From positions 1-61,728 of the forward strand of contig NZ_FOBW01000020.1 of assembly GCF_900109925.1 (NCBI RefSeq): a stretch of 61,728 nt of DNA, in the 5' to 3' direction. Positions 1 through 8,265 of the stretch are shown here, in pieces (within the stretch, counting starts at the first letter, position 1; the number at the start of each line of letters is the position of its first letter). The notes beneath the pieces were generated by a model. It saw nothing but the letters and a program-made list of their open reading frames with translations, was not told where the DNA came from and searched no databases. The DNA comes from Mesobacillus persicus (GTDB lineage: Bacteria; Bacillota; Bacilli; Bacillales; Cytobacillaceae). The translations under genes were made by a program, and so were the position numbers.

Positions 1-450
1 CTTCAACAGGTCAGATTCTTGCTTATAATATATCAAATCGAATGACCATCGACTTAGCGACAGACACGCTTAAAAAGTTAAAGAAAAATAAAAATTTCAA
101 GAAAGTTAAAGATGCATTAATTCACTCGGATCAGGGAGTACACTACACCCATCCTGAATTCCAAAAAGCAGTAAAGAAATTAGGTTTACAACAATCTATG
201 TCAAGAAGAGGTAACTGTTGGGACAACGCCCCCCAAGAATCATTCTTTGGGCATCTAAAGGACGAGGCCTCTATTAAAGCATGTAAAACTCTAGATGAAT
301 TGAAACGAGAAATTAAGCAATATATGACCTATTATAATCACCATAGATATCAATGGAATTTAAATAAGATGACCCCTGTTCAATACAGAGATCATCTTCT
401 TAAAACTGCCTAGGCTTTTTTAAAATGTCCTTGACAAAGGGTACAGTTCA
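1..450 (+). mobile_element. IS3-family insertion sequence, 3' part (left end outside window)
   Basis: The element is defined by its transposase ORF and by a right end that reads GTCCTTGACAAAGGGTACAG and finishes at about 450; the reverse complement starts TGAACTGTACCC, an IS3-type terminal repeat. At exactly this point the reading frame of the neighbouring group II intron protein is interrupted, so the IS inserted into the intron. The left end and the target duplication lie outside the window. The family is clear from the transposase; the IS150-like subgroup is inferred. Confidence 0.85.
3..413 (+). CDS. IS3-family transposase OrfB, C-terminal part
   Basis: This is the C-terminal half of an rve-type DDE integrase. 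The frame is open to the window edge (STGQILAYNISNR precedes the first ATG at 42), so the gene starts upstream and the ATG at 42 is internal. Visible signatures are HSDQGVHYTH with the second catalytic Asp and a motif around QESFFGHLKDE with the catalytic Glu, followed by the usual YNHHRYQWNLNKMTPVQYR tail. It catalyses transposition of the element that carries it. Nothing in the visible part is broken. Confidence 0.9.
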   Translation, partial: STGQILAYNISNRMTIDLATDTLKKLKKNKNFKKVKDALIHSDQGVHYTHPEFQKAVKKLGLQQSMSRRGNCWDNAPQESFFGHLKDEASIKACKTLDELKREIKQYMTYYNHHRYQWNLNKMTPVQYRDHLLKTA

Positions 451-641
451 GGTTGAGGGTGGTATTTCCTTTGACGAATTTGAAAAATGATTTCTTCTTT
501 GTTCAACGCCATATATGCTCCTAAGTCCTTCACTGTCATTCCATCCACACCAGCGGCGCCCTTATTTCTTTCCACCCGCTTAAATGCTTGATTTAGATTA
601 TCTCTATCAAGAATTTTATCCAGTAGTTTTCCTTCATACAT
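420..641 (-). pseudogene. ltrA: Group II intron reverse transcriptase/maturase, N-terminal fragment
   Basis: About 63 codons of an LtrA-type intron-encoded protein remain. The N-terminal RT0 region is recognisable by KRVERNKGAAGVDGMTV and the following RQRKYHPQP. After that motif, at about position 450, the frame runs into the terminal repeat of the adjacent IS and ends after some ten foreign codons. The palm motifs, including YADD, are missing, so the protein cannot function. A ribosome binding site (GGAAGGAAA) precedes the ATG. Confidence 0.85.
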
Positions 642-1132
642 GCTTTGTTATTTCCTTCCTGTCTCGTAAAGTCGGTATCCACTATTCCGCTTGTCGCCAG
701 TGGTCTATTTCCGCTTCCAATCGAGATTTCTATAACGATGAAATTGTTCAGCCCTTCGCTCTCTCTAACTTTCGTTAGATGTCTTCACTACTACGGCTTC
801 TGCTGACTTCTCACTATCCAGTCTTGTATCACTACAAGATTTTGGAGTAGACCAGTGAGACCTCCCCAGTTAAGGTGCGAACTCTTTCCCTCCATCTATC
901 TGCCACATATACACCGTATGATTGCTGTAGCTATCGGATTTTAACTTCTTTTGCAGTTTTGTCCCCATACGTTGCCTCTTATATGATTTCTGTTCGTCAG
1001 ACCAGAGGTTTGCCTCAAGCTTCCTTCAGATTCCATGTCGCCATGGACACCCTTGCCATTAGCTATGTACTTACCGCTACAAGGTCGTACTCGGGACTTT
1101 CACCCGTTAGAGTTCGCCCATGCTGGGCGAAC
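451..1132 (-). mobile_element. Group II intron, 5' fragment (ribozyme domain I onward plus ORF start)
   Basis: On the minus strand the intron begins GTTCGCCCAGCATGGGCG and continues with the conserved GGGTGAAAGTCCCGAGTACG stretch and AGAGGCAACGTATGGGGAC, typical of bacterial group II intron domain I. The ORF follows at 641. The 3' half (rest of ltrA, domains V and VI) has been displaced or lost by the IS insertion. The first intron base directly follows the U-tract of an intrinsic terminator, the insertion preference known for class C introns; assignment to class C rests mainly on that. Confidence 0.85.
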
Positions 1133-1160
1133 AAAAAAAGGCCTGGTTCAGAACCAGGCC
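1133..1160 (-). terminator. Intrinsic terminator targeted by the group II intron
   Basis: A GC-rich palindrome GGCCTGG-TTCAGAA-CCAGGCC is followed on the minus strand by seven T residues and then immediately by the intron 5' end. It lies 130 bp downstream of the 173-codon gene at 1291-1812 and may end that transcript. Confidence 0.85.
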
Positions 1161-1290
1161 AAATATTTATTGGGAATATTATGTTAACCTATTTATCTAC
1201 CTGTACTGCCAATATTCTTGGCGAAACAATCTGACTTAAAAATAGATATTCCAATTGTCTCTTTAACTAAGCGGATTTGTTCCTGATTTC

Positions 1291-1812
1291 TTAAAATATG
1301 ATTTTGGTAGGGTAGTTAAATTTCCCTTCTGGTATATCCCTTTCATATTTAAATTCCACATCAAGAAACCCAAAGGTCGTTTGTATGTCCTCTTCTTTAG
1401 GGCCATTTCTCCTCTTTGTTCCAGGTTTTTCCTTTTTAGTATAAGGATTGCCTGTAACTTCACTTGTATCAGCACTCTCCATTAATTCAAGCTCAAGCTG
1501 GTAAGGATTGATCCATTTATGGAAAGGCTTTTTACTTTTTTTTTGTTCCCTTATATTATTCAGAAAATCCTTCTGTTTACAATCAAAAACAAACCGATAC
1601 AAATCATGCTCCTTAATGTAATAGTCCTTAGTGTTGCGATTTTCTTTGTTTTGACTGTTAGAAACCGCACTTTCCTCCTCATTAGAGGTCGCAGCGGCTG
1701 AGGACCCTAATTCACCCGCTTTTAGTTTCTTAAGTAAGTCATCCTTTTTTAAATGATCTATTCCTAACTTTTTAAGCTCGGTGATTGCATCAGTTATAGT
1801 AAAGTTCTTCAT
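1291..1812 (-). CDS. Uncharacterised 173-aa protein of the recombinase locus
   Basis: I do not recognise the family. The first 35 residues form a Lys/Leu-rich helical pair (LKKLGIDHLKKDDLLKKL) that could be a small DNA-binding or SAP-like domain. A Ser/Glu/Asn-rich linker follows (about residues 38-60), then a mixed alpha/beta region rich in aromatic and charged residues. A strong ribosome binding site (AAGGGGGGACG) precedes the ATG. It is codirectional with the two serine recombinases upstream but separated from them by about 470 bp of inverted repeats and two terminators, so it is probably transcribed independently. Confidence 0.6.
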   Translation of the reverse strand: MKNFTITDAITELKKLGIDHLKKDDLLKKLKAGELGSSAAATSNEEESAVSNSQNKENRNTKDYYIKEHDLYRFVFDCKQKDFLNNIREQKKSKKPFHKWINPYQLELELMESADTSEVTGNPYTKKEKPGTKRRNGPKEEDIQTTFGFLDVEFKYERDIPEGKFNYPTKIIF

Positions 1813-1889
1813 ATGTCGTCCCCCCTTGTCTTAATAACAATATATGAAGAAGGACGACCATTATTAAGGATCTCTGTGCCCAGTTCACG

Positions 1890-2130
1890 GGTTTTATCCA
1901 AACCGAGAAAAATGATGTCATTTATACACTTACCGAGATATGTCTTGTCGACTAATTTAAGTAGACAGGCTACGGATGGAAAAATTGCATACTTGTCCTA
2001 GAGCCCCATAGACCTTGCGATTACTGATGTCCATTTTCTCGGAACTGTTGATAAAAGGGATCCCTTTTATCCATTCCACCGAGAATTAGGACAAGGTTTT
2101 ATCAGCTACCGAGATAAAAGGACTTTCATT
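1890..2130. repeat. Intergenic tract dense in inverted repeats and CCGAGA motifs
   Basis: The 470 bp between the 173-aa gene and the recombinase terminators holds no credible gene. It contains a near-perfect palindrome ATAAAAGGGATCCCTTTTAT (about 2051-2072). An inverted pair CTTGTCCTA (from about 1993) and TAGGACAAG (to about 2095) surrounds that palindrome. CCGAGA recurs at least four times, once more as its complement TCTCGG. This symmetry next to two site-specific recombinases suggests a recombination site or protein-binding region; the function is inferred. Confidence 0.4.
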
Positions 2131-2175
2131 TTACGCATTTTGTCAGATCCCTTTATAAATTTACCTAGTAAAAAT

Positions 2176-2206
2176 GCAAAAAAGTCGAACTGTCATACAG
2201 TCCGAC
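2176..2206 (-). terminator. Intrinsic terminator
   Basis: The stem GTCGaACTGT/ACAGTcCGAC has a 3-nt loop and is followed on the minus strand by a T-rich run. It is the second of two terminators behind the serine recombinase pair. Confidence 0.7.
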
Positions 2207-2271
2207 ATTCTTTGCTCAAATATTCCCTGTACTAAAATCTTATCACGCCTTTTAAAGAAGCGGGAAAATAA

Positions 2272-2301
2272 AAAACCTGGAATTCAAGGATTCCAGGTTT
2301 T
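2272..2301 (-). terminator. Intrinsic terminator overlapping the end of the 554-aa recombinase gene
   Basis: A perfect 12-bp stem AAAACCTGGAAT/ATTCCAGGTTTT encloses a 6-nt loop that contains the stop codon of the recombinase gene. A T-run follows on the minus strand. Confidence 0.8.
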
Positions 2302-3948
2302 GGGATATATATCTTTGTGAAAAACTGGGGGCAGCGACCTAAGCTTCAGTTTAACCTCATGAGATTCGTTTAGTGAGCATTCCTCCACAAATAGTAAAGT
2401 AAGCGCTCTCCATTCTGAATTGGTTAACCTTGCCTCCTTCAAAAGTTTCTTAACCTTTAACTCTAACAGCTCTTTATTCAACATGAGTTCTTTTAATTTC
2501 TTATGCTCATATTCTTTTTTAGGGATTTCCTTTTCTAAATCATTTAACTTATCAATACTGTCATTCTTAGATATTAGGTAAGCAACGGTAAGTGGTTGGT
2601 CTGATTCATACAGAAGGATATCCTTAAAGAAAAGGTCAGGGTCTTCTTGCCTTAAAAGAGCTAAGTTATCCACTTCCATCTTCTTTTCAGCTCTCATCCG
2701 GGAAAGGACTTTTTCTTGCTCTTCATATGTAGTTTTTAGCAGTTCATGTGTTTTTTCAAGTATGACCTTATCTGGTCTTGAAAGCTGATCGATTGTCTTC
2801 TGCACCAGCTCCTCCAATTTGTCCGCATGAACTCTCCTTTCACAATATTCGCAGCGGTAGTACCTATAACCATAGACTTTTTCTTCCAATTGTTCCCTTT
2901 TCTTAATCTCAGTTCTTTGGTCAACCCCTTTTAAAAAGGATGGTTCATCTAGAGAATCCCCACAACAGCATTTAATAAGATTATTCAGGATAAAATTTGA
3001 TTTTGTAAAATGAGGGTTTTGCGGAAGAGAGGTGTACCTTTCATAGCAAAGCCACCAGAGTTTCTCACTAATAGGTGCTGGTTCTGTAGTATAAGGATTC
3101 TTAATCAGTTTCCATTCATTAATTGGTTTTAAAGAGTAACCGCCCTTTTTGTTTTTTAATCGGTCATATCCAAAGTACCCCATGTATATCGGATTAAGGA
3201 TAATCCCCTTGATTTTATTAGCCTTATATTTAATCTTCTCGTGTTTGTCTATGTACCTTTCATCAAGCTCCTTGGCAATGCTGTGGAAGGTGGCCCCTTC
3301 GGAATACATCTCATACATCTGTTTTACCCTTTGGATTTCTTCCGGAACGATTCTAAACTCAATATCTTTCGTGTCCTTTTTCCCTTTCTCTCCCCTTATG
3401 ATTGTTACATTATAACTGTATCCGTACGGTGGTCTTCCACCTATGTATTTATCTTTTTCCAAAAGAGTCCGTAACGCATGTCGGGTCCTAACCGAAATAT
3501 TATCTGACTCCAACCTTGACATCCCATCTTGTATCAAGGCTTTAATAAGATCATCTTGGCTATAAAGCTCATCCTTAGAAGCGATTATGACAGGAATATC
3601 CTCTAATTCTTCCTTTAATAATTCCCTCAATTTAAAATGTTCATCAACCTGCCTTGATAATCGATCCCAATCAGATACAACTATGGCATCATATTTCTTA
3701 TCTTTAACTGCTTCTAACAAAGTGGTGAAATTCTCCCTTTGTTCATAACTCAAGCTATAGGCAGACTTTTCATCTGTATATATATCCTCCTTTTCAAGAC
3801 TTTTTCCGAATCGTTTTAAATAATCTTCAACAACTTTTAACTGTTGTGATTCAACCCTTTGCTCAGTGGTAGAGACACGACCGTAAAAGGCAATTCTCTT
3901 TGCCTCATTTATTAGTTCTTGTACGCTTTTTTGGTTCTCTTTTTTCAC
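2284..3948 (-). CDS. Large serine recombinase (resolvase/invertase type), 554 aa
   Basis: This is a site-specific DNA recombinase of the large serine family. The N-terminal resolvase domain (about residues 15-165) has the catalytic serine in FYGRVSTTEQR and the downstream VSDWDRLSRQ motif. A recombinase domain (about 170-300) follows, then a zinc ribbon with two Cys pairs (KCCCGD and RCEYCERR, about 325-375). A long coiled-coil C-terminal arm completes the protein. It overlaps the upstream recombinase gene by 44 bp, so the two are cotranscribed and probably translationally coupled. The pairing of two different large serine recombinases recalls the ccrA/ccrB arrangement; whether they work as a pair is inference. 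Confidence 0.9.
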   Translation of the reverse strand: MKKENQKSVQELINEAKRIAFYGRVSTTEQRVESQQLKVVEDYLKRFGKSLEKEDIYTDEKSAYSLSYEQRENFTTLLEAVKDKKYDAIVVSDWDRLSRQVDEHFKLRELLKEELEDIPVIIASKDELYSQDDLIKALIQDGMSRLESDNISVRTRHALRTLLEKDKYIGGRPPYGYSYNVTIIRGEKGKKDTKDIEFRIVPEEIQRVKQMYEMYSEGATFHSIAKELDERYIDKHEKIKYKANKIKGIILNPIYMGYFGYDRLKNKKGGYSLKPINEWKLIKNPYTTEPAPISEKLWWLCYERYTSLPQNPHFTKSNFILNNLIKCCCGDSLDEPSFLKGVDQRTEIKKREQLEEKVYGYRYYRCEYCERRVHADKLEELVQKTIDQLSRPDKVILEKTHELLKTTYEEQEKVLSRMRAEKKMEVDNLALLRQEDPDLFFKDILLYESDQPLTVAYLISKNDSIDKLNDLEKEIPKKEYEHKKLKELMLNKELLELKVKKLLKEARLTNSEWRALTLLFVEECSLNESHEVKLKLRSLPPVFHKDIYPKTWNP

Positions 3949-5434
3949 GTAAAGTCACCTCCGGTGGGATGAACAACTTTATTGTTGTTTTATCTTTTGA
4001 AACAATGACTTTATCAATCAATCGAATGATATGAGTCAAGTGTGGCAGTTGTAACGCTTCTTTTTTTAAAGATTCTTCTTTTAATTCCCCTTTTAAATCT
4101 TTTTCTTTTAAAGATTTTAGCCAGCGAAAATACCCACTGTGATACTCATACTGCGGTTTAAAATTTGATAGGAATTGATTTAGGGAAAAATGCATTGAAC
4201 TAAGCTGCTCTTGTTCTTTGGATATATATTTATACCTTGTTACAGATTTCTCTAATATGTCGTCTTTCGAGCCCTCTTTTAAATACATTTGATAGTTCAT
4301 CTTTATTTGCTCTTCATTGTCTTTGATTGCTTTAGCTAACTCTTTTTGTTTTTTTTCCACAGGTGCGAGATAACGTCTTTTTACAATTTCATGTAATTTC
4401 GGCCAATCATTTGCTAACCTGGTCATAAATATTTCCAACACCGCTTGTATTACCTTTTCATCCAAGTGTTCCATATCTACATGTATGCTACATTGCTTAC
4501 ATTTGTATTTCTTTTTGGTAATGGTTAGTGTCACAGAGCAAGAACCACAGTGTATTTTATTCATTAGGAGTGGAGTATATCTTTCTTCTGAGTTTTCATG
4601 TTCATCATTATTGTCTGGGTTCAGAGTTTCTTCACCAAACATATTATTTAACATGTCATTGGCCAAATACCATTCATCATCGGTCACGATACGGAGGTCT
4701 TCTAACACTCCGGGAAATGGTATGGTTTTCCCATCAAGTCGTTGTATTAATGTCCCTTTATATATTGGATTGGAAATGATTTTTCTTAATTTCGTCACAG
4801 ATTTGCCCACAGTATCTTTAAGGGTTTTGTCGAGGTAGTCGGCATCAATGTCCCCCTTGCCAAAACGGATAAAGTTTTCAAATATCTCCCTGACCTTTAT
4901 TGAACTTTCATCGAATGAAAGGTCTCCGTTTTTCGAAGAGTATCCCAGGGGTGGGCTTCCCCCTCCCCACTTTCCTTGTAAAATCTTTGTTCTCCTGGCA
5001 TTAATGAGTCTGTTTACAATGTTTTCTCCTTCCTGCTCCGCAATCCCGCCTAATAGTGCCTCCACAAATTCACCAACCGGACCATTAAACACTGGGGGTT
5101 CATTATCTGCAGTAAAATACAGTTCAACACCCGCTGCTTGAAATGTTTTTAACGCTTCAATGTATTGTCCGGTATTACGAGCAATTCTGTCCCTTTTAAA
5201 AACTAAAACACGTGCAATTAACCCTTTCTTTGCTTCATCTAGTAGTCGACTTATTTCCCTCCGGTCTTCTATCTTGTTTAGTCGCGCGGAACACATCCCT
5301 TCATTAAAGATCTCATGGATCAGCCAACCATTTCTATGTGCAAATTCAAGGCAAGTAATTTGCTGCATCTCCAATGAGTTCTTTTGTTTGTCTTGATCTA
5401 ATGATTGCCGAATATAGATCACCGTTTTTTTCAT
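3905..5434 (-). CDS. Large serine recombinase, 509 aa
   Basis: This is the second large serine recombinase of the locus. The catalytic serine lies in VIYIRQSLDQ close to the N-terminus, with FKRDRIARN further on in the resolvase domain. A recombinase domain, a Cys-rich ribbon (HCGSCS and KCKQCS, about residues 320-345) and a coiled-coil tail follow. The ATG at 5434 is chosen because it overlaps the stop of the preceding 52-codon gene as ATGA (translational coupling). The frame is open for 25 more codons upstream, but those overlap that gene and do not resemble a resolvase. Confidence 0.9.
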   Translation of the reverse strand: MKKTVIYIRQSLDQDKQKNSLEMQQITCLEFAHRNGWLIHEIFNEGMCSARLNKIEDRREISRLLDEAKKGLIARVLVFKRDRIARNTGQYIEALKTFQAAGVELYFTADNEPPVFNGPVGEFVEALLGGIAEQEGENIVNRLINARRTKILQGKWGGGSPPLGYSSKNGDLSFDESSIKVREIFENFIRFGKGDIDADYLDKTLKDTVGKSVTKLRKIISNPIYKGTLIQRLDGKTIPFPGVLEDLRIVTDDEWYLANDMLNNMFGEETLNPDNNDEHENSEERYTPLLMNKIHCGSCSVTLTITKKKYKCKQCSIHVDMEHLDEKVIQAVLEIFMTRLANDWPKLHEIVKRRYLAPVEKKQKELAKAIKDNEEQIKMNYQMYLKEGSKDDILEKSVTRYKYISKEQEQLSSMHFSLNQFLSNFKPQYEYHSGYFRWLKSLKEKDLKGELKEESLKKEALQLPHLTHIIRLIDKVIVSKDKTTIKLFIPPEVTLREKREPKKRTRTNK

Positions 5435-5589
5435 ATATCGTCGATCCCCTGTTCTTTCAGACCCTCTTTTATTTGATGATGAAGAATGTTTGAAACAACT
5501 TCCGCCCATTCTTTCTCAAAACCTGGGCGGTATACAAATTCAATCGATTCAACTGCGATCTCAGAAACCTGTTTTCTTTTTCTGCCCAT
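5431..5589 (-). CDS. Small basic leader protein of the recombinase operon, 52 aa
   Basis: A short gene beginning MGRKRKQVSEIAVESIEF and ending in GIDDI is preceded by GGAGGAAC at a good distance. Its TGA overlaps the ATG of the 509-aa recombinase. The basic N-terminus fits a nucleic-acid-binding accessory factor, for example a directionality factor, but I recognise no family. A decayed homologue sits at 8611-8769, which argues that the frame is genuinely coding. Confidence 0.6.
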   Translation of the reverse strand: MGRKRKQVSEIAVESIEFVYRPGFEKEWAEVVSNILHHQIKEGLKEQGIDDI

Positions 5590-5745
5590 TATGTTCCTCC
5601 AATCCAATAATTAGTTAGATTAATTGGTGGAAAAGAGTTTCCTAATTAGACACTAATTTCCATCCCTTGTTATGTAAGCTTTGTAAATGATTAGATTTTT
5701 ATTCATGATAATGAACAACCTTTATTCTGATAAATAGAAAAACAT
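5590..5745. repeat. Recombinase-operon upstream region, repeated in diverged form at about 8770-8870
   Basis: This segment upstream of the leader gene matches the segment upstream of the decayed leader copy at 8770-8870. The 15-mer TTTTTATTCATGATA is shared (5696-5710 and 8821-8835), and the flanks (GTAAnCTTTG before, GTAAATAG/ATAAATAG after) match imperfectly. Attachment sites of serine recombinases often lie here, so a recombination-site role is possible. The rest of the gap to 5980 shows no other gene. Confidence 0.5.
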
Positions 5746-5980
5746 TGTTCTAAAGGGTGTTCCACTATAGACCTCCCTGTCCCGCTTAATGATAAATATG
5801 CGGAATATAAGGATTTTTGAACTAGTTCTGTTTTCCAGGATAAGCTTAAAGCAGCATATAACTAGAACGGTTGATTCCGCGGCCCTTCCCATATTTGATT
5901 TATAGGTCATAAGGGTTTTATAAAAAGTTAACTATATGGATAAAATTTCTAACATGAGCAATAAAATTGGGGGGGATTCA

Positions 5981-7483
5981 ATGTTTGAAAAGAATATAGC
6001 TAATCGTTTCCTTGGTGAAACAAAGACAATTAAAGCTAAAACAGAATATGAACTTCACGAAAAGGTTAGGAAGCAAAAGAAACAATGGAAAGAAAAAGAG
6101 AACATAGAGCGTATGAAAATCGATGCACATAAGCGGACCATCTCTGCCCTAAATGCGATTAGGGAATACCGGTCATTATTAGAGCAATCATTAACTGCAT
6201 CCCATATTATTGAATGGGAAAATTCATATGATAAATCTAGTTTCACTAAAGAAGAACCATTAAAAGAGACGTTTAATATTAGGGTAGGTGTCCCTAAGGA
6301 AGATAAGCTTTTTGAATTTTTCTTACCCTTTTTAAAGAAAAAGCGGGAGGAAAAACAACACGAGGCTGAAAAGATGTATCAGGAAGCATTGACACAGTAC
6401 CTTTATGAGAAAAACCAGTTCTTAAATGAACAGCAAACAAAAAACAGTAACATTGATTCCTATAGAACCGCTTTCGAGAATGGCGACCTTAATAATGTAG
6501 AAAGATATTTTACCATGGTGTTAAATTATGCCCCTTACCCCAGTGGATTTAGTAAAGAGTTTGTCCTTGAATATGATGAAACGATCCGCAATTTAATTAT
6601 CGAATATCGTCTACCACACCCAAGTGAGGTACCAAATCAAATAGAATTTAAGTTTATTCAATCAAGAAAAGAAATTGATGAAAAGAAGATGAAAAATATT
6701 GATTTCCAGGAATTTTATGATACTATTCTGTATCAAATCTGCTTAAGGTCCATTTACGAATGTTTTATTTCAGACTACCCACACCACCTTGAAACGATTG
6801 TCTTTAACGGCTGGGTACATGGAATTGATACAGCAACAGGTCAAGAATTTGATTCTTGTATCCTTAGTATTCACGCCGATAAAGAAGAGTTTATAAAATT
6901 AAACTTATCCCAAGTGATTCCTAAAGATTGTTTCAAAAAACTAAAAGGTTTATCAGCTGGGGCATTGCATCATTTCGCACCGGTTCGACCAATTTTAGAA
7001 TTGAATAGGCATGACAAACGGTTTATTGAAGGAAGAGAGATTTTAGCGGATATTAATTCCACCCCAAATTTAGCTCAAATGGATTGGGAAGACTTTGAAC
7101 ACCTAATCAGGGAATTATTTGAATTGTATTTTAAGGATATCGGTGGGGAGGTAAATGTAACACAACGCTCGAGAGAAGGTGGGGTGGATGCTGTCATATT
7201 GGATCCGGATCCTATACGTGGAGGCAAATACATAATACAAGCGAAAAGATATAATGATGTAGTCCCGCCTTCTGCAGTTCGAGAGTTAAATGGAATCATG
7301 AATGATGAAGGAGCAGCAAGGGGAATTTTAGTCACCACCGCCTATTTTGGAAAGGAATCAAGAGACTTTGTAAAAAACAAACCCATTTCACTTATAGATG
7401 GGCCGCAGTTAGTTTACATGTTAAATGAGCACGGTTATAAGGTTAAATGTGAAATAAATAAAGGAAAAAAAGAGACTTCATGA
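5981..7483 (+). CDS. Mrr-type restriction endonuclease-like protein, about 500 aa
   Basis: The C-terminal 130 residues form an Mrr/PD-(D/E)xK nuclease domain: MDWEDFEHLIRELFE leads in, then GGVDAVILDPDP with the catalytic Asp and KYIIQAKRY with the Gln-x-Lys pair, then GARGILVTTAYFG. The N-terminal part (about residues 15-140) is a highly charged coiled coil, and a middle domain precedes the nuclease. No methyltransferase gene is adjacent, so this fits a solitary type IV (modification-dependent) or other defence nuclease. The frame extends 15 codons upstream to 5936, but a GGGGGG ribosome binding site lies just before the ATG at 5981, which is preferred. Confidence 0.8.
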   Translation: MFEKNIANRFLGETKTIKAKTEYELHEKVRKQKKQWKEKENIERMKIDAHKRTISALNAIREYRSLLEQSLTASHIIEWENSYDKSSFTKEEPLKETFNIRVGVPKEDKLFEFFLPFLKKKREEKQHEAEKMYQEALTQYLYEKNQFLNEQQTKNSNIDSYRTAFENGDLNNVERYFTMVLNYAPYPSGFSKEFVLEYDETIRNLIIEYRLPHPSEVPNQIEFKFIQSRKEIDEKKMKNIDFQEFYDTILYQICLRSIYECFISDYPHHLETIVFNGWVHGIDTATGQEFDSCILSIHADKEEFIKLNLSQVIPKDCFKKLKGLSAGALHHFAPVRPILELNRHDKRFIEGREILADINSTPNLAQMDWEDFEHLIRELFELYFKDIGGEVNVTQRSREGGVDAVILDPDPIRGGKYIIQAKRYNDVVPPSAVRELNGIMNDEGAARGILVTTAYFGKESRDFVKNKPISLIDGPQLVYMLNEHGYKVKCEINKGKKETS

Positions 7484-7504
7484 AATGTTACCAATGAAGT
7501 CTCT
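7471..7504 (+). terminator. Hairpin at the end of the Mrr-type gene
   Basis: A perfect 11-bp stem AGAGACTTCAT/ATGAAGTCTCT spans the stop codon and is followed by a short T-rich stretch. The U-tract is weak. Confidence 0.6.
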
Positions 7505-8027
7505 TACTTCTACCAATTTAATTCAATAAGTTTCTATATGAATACTTGTAACCATATAACTCACTCTTAATTCATTTTTCCTGGTAAAGTTTTAAACATT
7601 TTAATGACTATCAGAGCCATAACTTCCGTCAGCTAACTTAAAAGCTTTACATGGTTGTAACCATCAACCTGTATGGAGAGGTCCTTCGAGTTTTTATATA
7701 AACCCCAGTTATTAAGCCTCAAACTGATACCTTCAGCGGTCTAAAGTTTGGATTGCATGTTTTTGTTTTCACAAAGCCTAAGCAGCTTGTATTTTGTTAA
7801 CTAAATGATATACGTCCAATGATTTTAATTTGTATCTTTATGTTTGTATTTTTACTTTGGTAAATTTACTGAGGTAAAGTTATTTATATAAAATTATTGC
7901 TACTCGCTAACCTCAGATTCAAATATTCCCATGAAAATCTTTGCGGTAGGTGAGCGCACCTGCCACATTTGTGGCGCTGATCTGGACTCCACAGGGTGGC
8001 TTTTATACTATGGGGACACAAGAAGAA
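7505..8027. other. Gap without a convincing gene
   Basis: This AT-rich stretch shows no supported gene. A 49-codon plus-strand frame (7931-8080) contains TCHICGAD, a Cys-x2-Cys motif, but lacks a ribosome binding site and runs through the terminator at 8028. A small hairpin (GGTAGGTG/CACCTGCC) lies near 7946-7963. Confidence 0.4.
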
Positions 8028-8050
8028 AGGCCATGTTCTATCATGGCCTA
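8028..8050 (-). terminator. Intrinsic terminator behind two small minus-strand genes
   Basis: The stem AGGCCATG/CATGGCCT has a 6-nt loop and is followed on the minus strand by TTTCTTCTT. Confidence 0.65.
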
Positions 8051-8091
8051 AAAATGATATTTGGGGATATATTTCCTTGACATATAATAAT

Positions 8092-8229
8092 TCAAGCTTC
8101 GGTCCCGCCTAATTTGTACGCTTTGATCACTCTGTTTGAAGTTTCATCGATCATCTCGTCATTATCTTCGTAAAAGCCCGTCTGACCAGCGATAAAACTT
8201 AAATCGTTTTTTCGCTTAATCAAAAACAT
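8092..8229 (-). CDS. Small protein, 45 aa, unknown function
   Basis: A short frame begins MFLIKRKNDLSFIAGQTGFY and continues in acidic, helix-like sequence to LGGTEA. It lies 36 bp behind the 94-aa gene on the same strand and just before a terminator, so it could be its operon partner. The ribosome binding site (GAGGAAAG) is rather far from the ATG. No family is recognised and the call is tentative. Confidence 0.35.
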   Translation of the reverse strand: MFLIKRKNDLSFIAGQTGFYEDNDEMIDETSNRVIKAYKLGGTEA

Positions 8230-8265
8230 TGGGCTATTTATTTCTCTTTCCTCGATTTAAATATG

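Noticed and set aside
875-1234. 119-codon plus-strand frame
   Set aside because: Antisense to the group II intron ribozyme, whose conserved sequence fully explains the region.
1813-2001. 62-codon plus-strand open frame overlapping the inverted-repeat tract
   Set aside because: Its sequence is explained by the repeats and palindromes, and no ribosome binding site is present.
5722-5910. 62-codon minus-strand open frame
   Set aside because: No ribosome binding site at a good distance, unusual composition and no family resemblance; it lies in the recombinase/nuclease intergenic region that is duplicated as non-coding DNA.
7931-8080. 49-codon plus-strand frame with CHICGAD zinc-knuckle-like motif
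   Set aside because: Only one Cys pair, no ribosome binding site and a terminator hairpin inside it; more likely chance.
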